Assembly: GCF_036227125.1 (NCBI RefSeq)
Contig: NZ_CP109435.1
Location: 310,001 to 374,000 of the forward strand
DNA: 64,000 nt
Reading direction: 5' to 3'
DNA from: Streptomyces sp. NBC_01485
GTDB taxonomy: Bacteria > Actinomycetota > Actinomycetes > Streptomycetales > Streptomycetaceae
Shown here: one piece after another, positions 55,990 to 64,000 of the stretch
How positions within the stretch are numbered: the stretch's first letter is position 1
Layout of the letters: every line of letters begins with the position of its first letter
Made by a program: the position numbers and the translations under genes
The notes under the pieces: model-generated
Databases searched by the model: none
What the model was told of the DNA's origin: nothing
The model's input: the letters and a program-made list of their open reading frames with translations, nothing else

Positions 55990-56790
55990 CTAGGACACGT
56001 CCTTGGTCTGCGGCATGTCGCCCTCGGTGGTGGTGACGTCGATCACCGAGAAGTTCGCGCCCTGCGGGTCGCTGATCGCGGCGAACCGGCCGAACGGGGT
56101 GTCCATCGGGCCGAAGCGCAGGACGCCGCCGAGCTTGGTGGCCTTGGCCACGGCGTCGTCGCAGTTGTCGACGGTGAAGTAGACGTTGACGTACGACGGC
56201 ACCTCGGGCGGGAACTCCTCCGTCATCTTCATGCGGCCCAGGACCATGTCGCCGCCGACCTCGAACAGCCGGAAGTCGACCTTGTCGTCCTGCATCTGCT
56301 TCGCCGTGTACGGGAACACGGCCGGCAGGAACGTGTCCGTCTTCGCCGGTTCACGGGTGAAGACCTCGGCCCAGCAGTACGCGCCGGGCTGCTCGGGCGA
56401 CGCCTCGAAGCCCTCGTGGACGCCCGCCTGCCATACGCCGAAGACGGCGCCGCTGGGCTCGCGGGCCAGGCACATCGTGCCGAACTCGCCTACCTGCATC
56501 GGCTCCATCAGCACCTCACCGCCGTTCTCACGGATCTTGGCGGCGGTGGCGGCGGCGTCCGGGGAGGCGAAGTACAGGCACCACTGCGACTGGCCCTCCT
56601 GGCCGGGCATCGGCGGGACGACCGCGGCGACCGCCTTGCCGTCGACGAAGGCCTGTGTGTAGTTCCCGTACTCCGACGACGCCTCGCCGAAGGTCCAGCC
56701 CAGGACGTCGCCGTAGAAGCTCTTGGCGCCCTCCAGGTCGCTGAACATCGCGTCGGCCCAACAAGGGGCTCCCTCTGGTCGTACGGCCAT
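55990..56790 (-). CDS. VOC family protein, two modules
   Basis: This 266-residue protein has two glyoxalase-like modules: residues 5-125 ([32 protein letters not shown]) and 135-260 ([47 protein letters not shown]). It matches the same Streptomyces two-module VOC type as the partial gene at the window start. The ATG at 56790 follows GGAGGG. It is divergent from the 2-MIB operon, with the 313-bp gap shared between their promoters. Confidence 0.85.
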   Translation of the reverse strand: MAVRPEGAPCWADAMFSDLEGAKSFYGDVLGWTFGEASSEYGNYTQAFVDGKAVAAVVPPMPGQEGQSQWCLYFASPDAAATAAKIRENGGEVLMEPMQVGEFGTMCLAREPSGAVFGVWQAGVHEGFEASPEQPGAYCWAEVFTREPAKTDTFLPAVFPYTAKQMQDDKVDFRLFEVGGDMVLGRMKMTEEFPPEVPSYVNVYFTVDNCDDAVAKATKLGGVLRFGPMDTPFGRFAAISDPQGANFSVIDVTTTEGDMPQTKDVS

Positions 56791-57103
56791 GACGACGGCC
56801 CTCCCGATGAGATGGATTGTCCGGTTCCTCACGCTAGTCACCCGGCGGTCGACTCGCCCGCCGAACACGGAAGTCACCGAGAGTTACTCATGGGCGCAAC
56901 GGCGCGTGGGAGCACATGGCGGGAGTGTTGGCACACACGCGGCGCCGTCCGCCCCATCCGGCAGGTTTGCACCTCCAGGGCGCGAAACCGCCCCCTTCAC
57001 GCCGTACCCACCCGTCACTCAGGGTGTTTGGCTGGTGCCGCGGATCACCGTACCGATCTTCACGACCCGTCCGCTCAGCTCCGCGCACCTTCCTGGAGGG
57101 AAC
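56791..57103. other. Divergent intergenic region, nothing firm
   Basis: The 313-bp gap separates the VOC gene and the 2-MIB operon. Neither strand carries a convincing gene, and no long inverted repeat is visible. A run of C-rich sequence (56985-57000) and CACTCAGGGTG (57018-57028) are the only local features I noticed. The operon's promoter must be here, but I cannot place it. Confidence 0.5.
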
Positions 57104-58554
<1,451 letters not shown>

Positions 58555-58558
<4 letters not shown>

Positions 58559-58644
58559 GGACGGGCCGAGTGAGGACGGGCCGAGTGAGGACGGGCCGAG
58601 TACGGGCGGGTCGAGTACGGGCGGGTCGAGTACGGGCGGGTCGA
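58555..58644. repeat. Six 15-bp tandem repeats between shell and synthase genes
   Basis: Three perfect copies of GTGAGGACGGGCCGA (58555-58599) are followed by three perfect copies of GTACGGGCGGGTCGA (58600-58644), then a partial unit (58645-58659) that contains the synthase ribosome site GGAGG. The first unit includes the encapsulin stop codon. The 15-bp period is 5 codons, so the array is also open in other frames, but it is not protein-coding here. It lies 20 bp before the synthase start. Confidence 0.9.
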
Positions 58645-58664
58645 GTGCGGGCGGGGAGGTCGCG

Positions 58665-59717
58665 GTGAGTGCGCCCCCGAGCGCCGGGAGTGCGCTGCCC
58701 GGTCCGCCGAATCTCGCCGCGAGCGTGCGGGCCCGGCGCGGCGGGGCGATCCCGGGCCTCAGGTACCGGCAGGCCGCGCCCGCCGATCCGGAGCAGGCCG
58801 CGGAGATCGACCGCAGGCTGGAGGCGTGGGCCCGCGGCCTGGATCTGTTCCCGGCGGCCTGGAACGGGGACTTCGCGGGGTTCCAGTTCGGCCGCGCGGT
58901 GGTGCTCCAGCATCCGTGCGCGGCCGACCTGGAACGCCTCACGGTCGCCGGCAAACTGCTGCTGGCCGAGAACATCGTCGACAACTGCTACTGCGAGGAG
59001 GACGAGGACAAGGGCGGCTCGCGCAGCGGGCTCGGCGGCCGGCTGGTCATGTCGCAGTCGGCGCTCGACCCCTACCACGGCCCGCCCGACCTCCAGGCGG
59101 AGTGGACGCAGGGGATGCAGGCCGACGGCCCGCTGCGGGCGTACCACTGGGCTCTGAAGGACTACGCCGTCCTCGCCACGCCCAGCCAGACGGACCGGTT
59201 CGTGCACGACATCGCCCGGCTGCACCTGGGCTATCTCGCCGAGGCGGCCTGGGGGGAGACCCGGTACGTGCCGCGGGTGTGGGAGTACTTGGTGATGCGG
59301 CAGTTCAACAACTTCCGGCCGTGTCTGTCGGTCGTCGACGCGGTGGACGGCTACGAACTGCCCGAGGCGCTCTACGCCCGCCCCGAGATCCAGCGCGTCA
59401 CGGCGCTCGCCGGCAACGCCACCACCATCGTCAACGACCTGTACTCCTTCACCAAGGAGCTGGCCGGCGACCCGACCCATCTCAACCTGCCGCAGGTCGT
59501 CGCCGCCAACGACCGGCGCGGTCTGAAGGCCGCGTACCTGAAGTCGGTCGGGATCCACAACCAGATCATGGCGGCGTTCGAGGAGGAGTCCGCCCTGCTC
59601 GCCGCGACCTCGCCGCTCATCGAGCGCTACACGCGCGGCCTGGCGGACTGGGTGGCCGGCAACCACGAGTGGCACGCCACCAACACCCACCGCTACCACC
59701 TGCCCGACTACTGGTGA
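58665..59717 (+). CDS. 2-Methylisoborneol synthase (terpene synthase)
   Basis: The 350-residue enzyme starts at GTG behind GGGGAGG. It cyclises 2-methyl-GPP to 2-methylisoborneol. The metal-binding acidic motif reads DNCYCEED at Asp106-Asn107, where the family has DDCYCED, and the NSE motif is intact (NDLYSFTKE, Asn257, Ser261, Glu265). It is shorter than the roughly 440-residue S. coelicolor enzyme because the Pro-rich N-terminus is reduced to 25 residues (SAGSALPGPPNLAAS), which still could be an encapsulin cargo peptide. It is flanked by the encapsulin and the C-methyltransferase. Confidence 0.9.
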   Translation: MSAPPSAGSALPGPPNLAASVRARRGGAIPGLRYRQAAPADPEQAAEIDRRLEAWARGLDLFPAAWNGDFAGFQFGRAVVLQHPCAADLERLTVAGKLLLAENIVDNCYCEEDEDKGGSRSGLGGRLVMSQSALDPYHGPPDLQAEWTQGMQADGPLRAYHWALKDYAVLATPSQTDRFVHDIARLHLGYLAEAAWGETRYVPRVWEYLVMRQFNNFRPCLSVVDAVDGYELPEALYARPEIQRVTALAGNATTIVNDLYSFTKELAGDPTHLNLPQVVAANDRRGLKAAYLKSVGIHNQIMAAFEEESALLAATSPLIERYTRGLADWVAGNHEWHATNTHRYHLPDYW

Positions 59718-59818
59718 CCGCCGCCTTCCTGACACCCCGTCGGCACCGAGCACCGTCACCCACCGAGCACCGTCATGCAGAGCAGCACCGTCACGCATCG
59801 CAGCACGAGGAGCCACCG

Positions 59819-60697
59819 TTGACCATCACCCCGGACGCCATCGCCACGACCGTCCCGCTGCCGACCCAGTCCACGTACCAGAACCGCGTCGCGGACTACT
59901 GGAACGCCGAGGAGAACCCGGTCAACCTCGAACTCGGCAGGATCGACGACCTCTACCACCATCACTACGGCGTCGGCGCGGCCGACTGGACCGTGCTCGA
60001 CGAGCCCGACGCCGATCTGCGCCGCGCGCGGGTCACCGCCGAACTGCACCGCCTGGAGCACGCCCAAGCCGAACTGCTGGCCGCCCGGCTCGGCCGGCTC
60101 ACCCCCGCCGACCGGGTCTTCGACGCCGGGTGCGGTCGCGGCGGCGGCAGTGTCGTGGCGAACCAGCGGCACGGCTGCCACGCGGACGGCGTCACCATCT
60201 CCGCCAAGCAGGCCGGGTTCGCCAACGAACAGGCCCGCAAGCGGGGCATCGACGACAAGGTGCGCTACCACCATCGCAACATGCTCGACACCGGCCTGGA
60301 GACCGGCGCGTACGCGGCGTCGTGGAACAACGAGTCGACCATGTACGTCGAGCTGGACCTGCTGTTCGCCGAGCACGCCCGGCTACTGCGCCGCGGCGGA
60401 CGGTATGTCGTCGTCACCGGCTGCTACAACGACACCTACGGCCAGGCCTCGCGCGAGGTGTCGCTCATCAACGCCCACTACATCTGCGACATCCACCCGC
60501 GCTCGGCCTACTTCCAGGCGCTGGCCCGCAACCGGCTGGTGCCGGTCCACGTGGAGGACCTCACGGAGGCGGCCATCCCCTACTGGGAGCTGCGCAGCCA
60601 GGCCGACCACCTGGTCACCGGCATCGAGGAGACCTTCCTCACCGCCTACCGCAACGGCAGCTTCCAGTACCTGCTGATCGCGGCCGACCGGGTCTGA
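59819..60697 (+). CDS. Geranyl diphosphate 2-C-methyltransferase
   Basis: This 292-residue SAM enzyme adds the C2 methyl group to GPP, the substrate step for 2-methylisoborneol. It shows SYQ/YWN-type QNRVADYWNAEENPVNLELG, the SAM motif DAGCGRGGGSVV, SWNNESTMYVEL, ALARNRLVPVHVEDL and the terminal GSFQYLLIAADRV, all close to the S. coelicolor enzyme. I chose TTG at 59819 behind GAGGAG (seven bases), because no ATG or GTG fits the N-terminus. The 100-bp gap after the synthase gene contains three GCACCGTCA repeats. Confidence 0.93.
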   Translation: MTITPDAIATTVPLPTQSTYQNRVADYWNAEENPVNLELGRIDDLYHHHYGVGAADWTVLDEPDADLRRARVTAELHRLEHAQAELLAARLGRLTPADRVFDAGCGRGGGSVVANQRHGCHADGVTISAKQAGFANEQARKRGIDDKVRYHHRNMLDTGLETGAYAASWNNESTMYVELDLLFAEHARLLRRGGRYVVVTGCYNDTYGQASREVSLINAHYICDIHPRSAYFQALARNRLVPVHVEDLTEAAIPYWELRSQADHLVTGIEETFLTAYRNGSFQYLLIAADRV

Positions 60698-60808
60698 ACC
60701 AGACCGGATCTCAACGAGGCCGGATCTCAACGGGGCGGGGACCGGGCTCCGGCGATCTCGCCGGCCCAGTCCCGTCGGGCGCGGCCCCGCGCCGGTGACC
60801 GGTGCCGC

Positions 60809-61291
60809 CTACGCCCCGTCGTACGCCTTCTGCAGGGCGGCGATGTCGAGCTTGCCCATCGCGAGCATGGCCTTCATGGCGCGGGCGGCCTTCTCGGAGT
60901 CGCCGCCGGTGACCATGGCCATGAGCGCGGCGGGGACGACCTGCCAGGACACGCCGTACTTGTCCTTGAGCCAGCCGCAGGGGCCGGGCTCGCCGCCGCC
61001 CTCGAGGAGCCTGTCCCAGTAGAAGTCGACCTCCTCCTGGTCGGCGCAGTGGATCTGGAAGGAGATCGCCTCGTTGAACTTGAACTCCGGGCCGCCGTTC
61101 AGCCCGACGAACTTCTGGCCGTTCGCCGTGAACTCCACGGTGAGCACGGACCCGGCGGTGCCCGGACCTGCTTCGGTGTAGCGGGTGACGTCGCCGACCT
61201 CGGAGTTCTTGAAGATCGACACGTAGTGGTGGGCGGCTTCCTCGGCCTGGCCGTCGAACCAGAGACACGTGGTGAATCCGTCGGTGGTCAT
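60809..61291 (-). CDS. VOC-family protein (PhnB-like)
   Basis: This 160-residue protein is of the DUF1338/PhnB-like VOC type: [39 protein letters not shown] and [13 protein letters not shown]. The last motif and the C-terminal helix ([20 protein letters not shown]) are characteristic. The function is unknown. The ATG follows AGGAGG. It is convergent with the 2-MIB operon and divergent from clpP3. Confidence 0.87.
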   Translation of the reverse strand: MTTDGFTTCLWFDGQAEEAAHHYVSIFKNSEVGDVTRYTEAGPGTAGSVLTVEFTANGQKFVGLNGGPEFKFNEAISFQIHCADQEEVDFYWDRLLEGGGEPGPCGWLKDKYGVSWQVVPAALMAMVTGGDSEKAARAMKAMLAMGKLDIAALQKAYDGA

Positions 61292-61383
61292 GAATACCTC
61301 CTGGGCGTGGAACGCGGTCATCAGTGTCGACCGCCGTCCGCCCCGAAACTCATCGCCCGGGCCGTGGATTAATCCGAATGCGC

Positions 61384-61413
61384 TCTGCCCGTGGCGAATC
61401 TGCCGCGGGCAGA
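61384..61413 (+). promoter_or_regulatory. Two abutting PopR-like boxes upstream of clpP3
   Basis: TCTGCC-GCG-GGCAGA (61399-61413) is a perfect match to the PopR box TCTGCC-N3-GGCAGA that I recall for Streptomyces lividans, and TCTGCC-CGT-GGCGAA (61384-61398) abuts it as a degenerate copy. They lie 73-102 bp before the clpP3 ATG, in the right place for activation. GGATTAATCC (61366-61375) is a further palindrome just upstream. PopR itself is encoded at 62751-63170. Confidence 0.85.
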
Positions 61414-61485
61414 GAAACCGCCTTCGGGCGCCGCCGGAGGCCGAGAGTGGGGTCGACGGCAGTCACGCCACGACGAGGAGAACCG

Positions 61486-62124
61486 ATGACTCCACTCACC
61501 ACGCTCGCTCCCCGCGCCGAGGAGGGCGACACCGCGTCCACCCGCTTCGACGACCACCTCGCCGCCCAACTGCTCGACCAGCGCATCGTGTTGCTCGGCA
61601 CCCAGGTCGACGAGGTCTCCGCGAACCGGGTCTGCGCGCAACTGCTGATCCTGTCGGCGCAGGACCCGCGCACCGACATCGCCCTGTACATCAACAGCCC
61701 GGGCGGGTCGGTGCACGCGGGGCTCGCCGTCTACGACACGATGCGGCTGATCCCCAACGACGTCTCGACGCTCGCCATGGGCTTCGCGGCCAGCATGGGT
61801 CAGTTCCTGCTCAGCGTCGGCGCGCCCGGCAAGCGGTACGCGCTGCCGAACGCGCGCGTCATGATGCACCAGCCGTCGGCCGGGATCGGCGGCACCACGT
61901 CGGACATCGAGATCCAGGCGGACAACCTGGAGCACACCAAGCGGACCATCGAGCGGATCACCGCCGAGCACACCGGTCAGACCCCGGAGACCATCTCGCG
62001 CGACGGCGACCGCGATCGCTGGTTCACGGCCGAGGAGGCCAGGGAGTACGGCATCGTGGACCGGGTCGTGGAGTCCCTCGCGGACGTCCGCCCGGCCGCC
62101 TCCAAGCGACGGATGGGGCTGTGA
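61486..62124 (+). CDS. clpP3: ATP-dependent Clp protease proteolytic subunit (ClpP3-type)
   Basis: This 212-residue ClpP has the complete triad: Ser103 (GFAASMGQF), His128 (MMHQPSAG) and Asp173 (SRDGDRDRW). The Gly-rich INSPGGSV strand and LYDTM-like VYDTMRLI are normal. In Streptomyces the clpP3-clpP4 pair is a stress-type operon switched on when ClpP1/P2 fails, because PopR is then stable. ATG follows GAGGAG. It ends 2 bp before clpP4, so the two are translated together. Confidence 0.92.
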   Translation: MTPLTTLAPRAEEGDTASTRFDDHLAAQLLDQRIVLLGTQVDEVSANRVCAQLLILSAQDPRTDIALYINSPGGSVHAGLAVYDTMRLIPNDVSTLAMGFAASMGQFLLSVGAPGKRYALPNARVMMHQPSAGIGGTTSDIEIQADNLEHTKRTIERITAEHTGQTPETISRDGDRDRWFTAEEAREYGIVDRVVESLADVRPAASKRRMGL

Positions 62125-62126
62125 CC

Positions 62127-62729
62127 ATGGGCACCTACACGATTCCGAACGTCGTCGAGCGCACCCCGCAGGGCGAGCGGTCCTACGACGTCTTCAGCCG
62201 GCTGCTGTCGGAGCGGATCATCTTCCTCGGCACCGAGATCGACGACGGGGTCGCCAACGTCGTCATCGCGCAGCTCCTCCATCTGGAGTCGGCGTCCCCG
62301 GAGAGCGAGATCTCGATCTACCTCAACTCCCCGGGCGGATCGTTCACTTCACTGATGGCGATCTACGACACGATGACGTTCGTGCAGGCGCCGATCTCGA
62401 CGTTCTGCGTCGGGCAGGCGGCGTCGACGGCGGCCGTGCTGCTGGCGGGCGGGGATCCCGGCCGCCGGTTCGTGCTGGAGCACGCGCGCGTGCTGCTCGG
62501 GCAGCCGGCCAGCGGCGGCCGCCAGGGCACGGTGTCCGACCTGGCGCTGCAGGCCAAGGAGATGGTCCGTATCCGCGCCCAGGTGGAGGAGGTACTGGCC
62601 CGCCACACCCCCCACGACCTGGCGACCCTGCGCACGGACATGGACCGCGACAAGGTGTTCACCGCACCGGAGGCGGTGGCGTACGGGCTGGCCGACGAGG
62701 TGCTGAGCCGGCGTCTCGTGAACGTGTGA
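62127..62729 (+). CDS. clpP4: Clp protease subunit (ClpP4-type) with altered catalytic site
   Basis: This 200-residue ClpP paralogue has the nucleophile Ser100 ([10 protein letters not shown]) and the late Asp ([10 protein letters not shown]), but the position of the catalytic His is Gly125: the segment reads [12 protein letters not shown] where ClpP3 has [11 protein letters not shown]. Catalysis by this subunit alone is therefore unlikely. It probably forms a mixed ring with ClpP3, as ClpP3/P4 pairs are expected to do. It is translationally coupled to clpP3 and converges on popR with a 21-bp gap. Confidence 0.9.
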   Translation: MGTYTIPNVVERTPQGERSYDVFSRLLSERIIFLGTEIDDGVANVVIAQLLHLESASPESEISIYLNSPGGSFTSLMAIYDTMTFVQAPISTFCVGQAASTAAVLLAGGDPGRRFVLEHARVLLGQPASGGRQGTVSDLALQAKEMVRIRAQVEEVLARHTPHDLATLRTDMDRDKVFTAPEAVAYGLADEVLSRRLVNV

Positions 62730-62750
62730 GACGCCGGCCCGCGCGGGTCG

Positions 62751-63170
62751 TCAGGCGGCCAGGCAGAGTCCGTCGTACGACGAACTCGTCGTCGCACGGC
62801 TCCTGTTGGAGTGGCTCCTGCCGGAGTGGCGGCTGCTGAGCCGGATCAGCTCTCCCTGGGCCCGGCCCAGCAGGTCGCCCAGGCTCAGGCCGAGGGCGTG
62901 GGCGGCGGCCGCGAGGACCTCCGAGGAGGCTTCCTTGCGGCCGCGCTCCACCTCCGAGAGGTACGGCATGGAGATGCGGGCCGAGTCGGCGACGTCCTTG
63001 AGGGTGCGCTCCTGCGCCTGGCGTTCGCGGCGCAGGACGTCTCCGACCAGGTCGCGCCACAGGGGCTCGCGCGCGGCGGGTCTGGCGGCGGGGGCGGCGG
63101 TGTCGCCCGGGCGCTCGGCAGGCGGGCGCAGCGGGATCACACGGGCTTGGTTCGGCGCTTGGTCGCTCAC
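62751..63170 (-). CDS. popR: PopR/ClgR-type XRE-family activator of clpP3-clpP4
   Basis: This 139-residue regulator has a Pro/Ala-rich N-terminus, then a Cro/CI-type HTH (RTLKDVADSARISMPYLSEV, ERGRKEASSEVLAAAAHALG). It matches the Streptomyces PopR/ClgR family. PopR is known in S. lividans as the activator of clpP3-clpP4 and is degraded by ClpP1/P2. The C-terminus ends SYDGLCLAA, with the two terminal alanines reported to be the degradation signal. The two boxes in front of clpP3 are its expected targets. Confidence 0.9.
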   Translation of the reverse strand: MSDQAPNQARVIPLRPPAERPGDTAAPAARPAAREPLWRDLVGDVLRRERQAQERTLKDVADSARISMPYLSEVERGRKEASSEVLAAAAHALGLSLGDLLGRAQGELIRLSSRHSGRSHSNRSRATTSSSYDGLCLAA

Positions 63171-63372
63171 CTGACCAGCCTAGAAGAGCGGCCCGCGACC
63201 GGAAGGGGCCCGGCGTTGCGCCCTCGGTGGAATCCGTGCCGGAATCCCGCACGCATGGGTCGGCCCGGATCGGGTACCCGCCCCCTGAGCGGGCTCGTGT
63301 GTTCGTGTCCGCTCACGGACCGAGAACAGCAGACGCCAAGCCGTGACGTTCGAGGGATTCGAGGGAGAGGCA

Positions 63373-64000
63373 ATGCAGACCGCCGTGATCCGGTCGGAGG
63401 CCAAGGCCGTCGAGAGCACCCCCGTGACCAGCACGGACGGCGCACCGCTGCCGGGAATCGAGGCACCGCGGAGCGTGGCTCCGCGCGACGCACGGGAGCT
63501 GTCCCGCCAGTTCTTCCAGCGGCTGGCCGTACTCGAAGAGGGCACGCACGACTACCAGTACGCGCGCAACACGCTCATCGAGATGAACATGTCCCTGGTG
63601 CGGTTCGCGGCCGGCCGGTTCCGCGGTCGCGGGGACGACATGGAGGACATCGTCCAGACCGGGATGATCGGCCTGATCAAGGCCATCGACCGGTTCGAGA
63701 TCTCGCGCGAGGTGGAGTTCACGTCGTTCGCGCTGCCGTACATCGTCGGTGAGATCAAGCGGTTCTTCCGGGACACGACCTGGGCGGTGCACGTGCCGCG
63801 CCGGTTGCAGGAGCTGCGCGTCGAGCTGGCCAAGGCCCGGGACGAACTCGCCGGCCGGCTGGACCGGGATCCGACGGTGGCGGAGCTGGCCACGCTGATG
63901 AACCTCGCGGAGAACCAGGTGGTCGAGGCGCAGATCGCCGCCAACGGCTACAACTCCTCCTCGCTCGACGCGGCGCTGACCGGCGACGGCCCGGAGCACG
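63373..64000 (+). CDS. SigB/SigF-family sigma factor, 3' end outside window
   Basis: The frame from ATG 63373 (GGGAGAGGCA upstream) runs open through the end of the window for 209 codons. It contains region 2 (ARELSRQFF, DIVQTGMIGLIKAIDRFE, EFTSFALPYIVGEIKRFFRD) and region 3 (VPRRLQELRVELA, DRDPTVAELATLM). Region 4 lies outside. It is strikingly similar to the sigma factor at 14069 over residues 40-170, so they are recent paralogues. GGGTAC at 63272-63277 resembles a SigB-type -10 element, but I could not find a matching -35. Confidence 0.9.
   Translation, partial: MQTAVIRSEAKAVESTPVTSTDGAPLPGIEAPRSVAPRDARELSRQFFQRLAVLEEGTHDYQYARNTLIEMNMSLVRFAAGRFRGRGDDMEDIVQTGMIGLIKAIDRFEISREVEFTSFALPYIVGEIKRFFRDTTWAVHVPRRLQELRVELAKARDELAGRLDRDPTVAELATLMNLAENQVVEAQIAANGYNSSSLDAALTGDGPEH

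Noticed and set aside
63272..63277. GGGTAC as a SigB-type -10 element before the last sigma gene
   Set aside because: No GNNTNN-type -35 was found at 14-16 bp. GGGTAC is also found at other places (15447, 23198) without support.

Overview
The window is high-GC actinobacterial chromosome and almost certainly Streptomyces. The evidence is strong third-position G/C bias, many GTG starts with GGAGG-type ribosome sites, a GlgE-pathway cluster, a WhiB-like protein, several SigB/SigF-family sigma factors with HATPase and STAS partners, a clpP3-clpP4-popR locus and a 2-methylisoborneol (2-MIB) operon. The gene mix and at least four decayed genes suggest a chromosome-arm or sub-arm region rather than the core. 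Gene identities come from reading the translations; no database search was possible.

Region 1 (1-11.2 kb) is carbohydrate metabolism. It has a partial glyoxalase-fold gene, a wrecked glgX debranching-enzyme gene, a small ATPase-like protein, a DUF5133 protein, then a tight run glgE-treS-mak-glgB that interconverts trehalose, maltose-1-phosphate and branched alpha-glucan, followed by a GCS2-type carboxylate-amine ligase. Region 2 (11.4-23.5 kb) holds an acyl-CoA synthetase-like gene and two general-stress-type regulatory sets: HATPase, SigB-family sigma and STAS protein on the plus strand, and HATPase, sigma and ANTAR-GAF protein on the minus strand. Between them are a type II NADH dehydrogenase-like gene, a FUSC membrane protein and a DUF1206 membrane protein.

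Region 3 (23.8-35.9 kb) is a mixed accessory area: a cyclic-nucleotide-fold protein, an MFS exporter, a truncated lysE, a saccharopine-dehydrogenase-like enzyme, a WhiB-like protein, an M1 peptidase, a TetR/FAD-dehydrogenase operon with palindromic operators, a metallo-beta-lactamase-fold protein, a DUF4032 protein and a universal stress protein. Region 4 (36-39.3 kb) is a three-gene, start/stop-overlapping operon: a response-regulator/thioredoxin-reductase-like fusion, a histidine-kinase-like protein that has lost its phosphoacceptor region, and a UBP zinc finger.

Region 5 (39.5-55.9 kb) has a secreted M4 protease, a broken CAP-domain gene, a TPR/prenyl-diphosphate-synthase pair behind a strong dyad, a threonine-dehydratase-like enzyme, a membrane pseudokinase, a serine hydrolase, an aldo/keto reductase, an MFS-TetR efflux operon with twin operators, an FAD monooxygenase, a tyrosinase remnant and RNase H. 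Region 6 (56-64 kb) has a glyoxalase-fold protein, the 2-MIB operon (family 2B encapsulin shell, 2-MIB synthase, GPP C-methyltransferase), then clpP3-clpP4 with two abutting PopR-like boxes, popR, and the start of a further SigB-family gene that closely resembles the one at 14 kb.

The most interesting items are the redox/two-component operon with missing catalytic motifs, the 2-MIB encapsulin operon with a 15-bp repeat array and an altered metal-binding motif, a ClpP4 subunit without the catalytic histidine, the membrane pseudokinase, and a recurring pattern of genes damaged by internal deletion.
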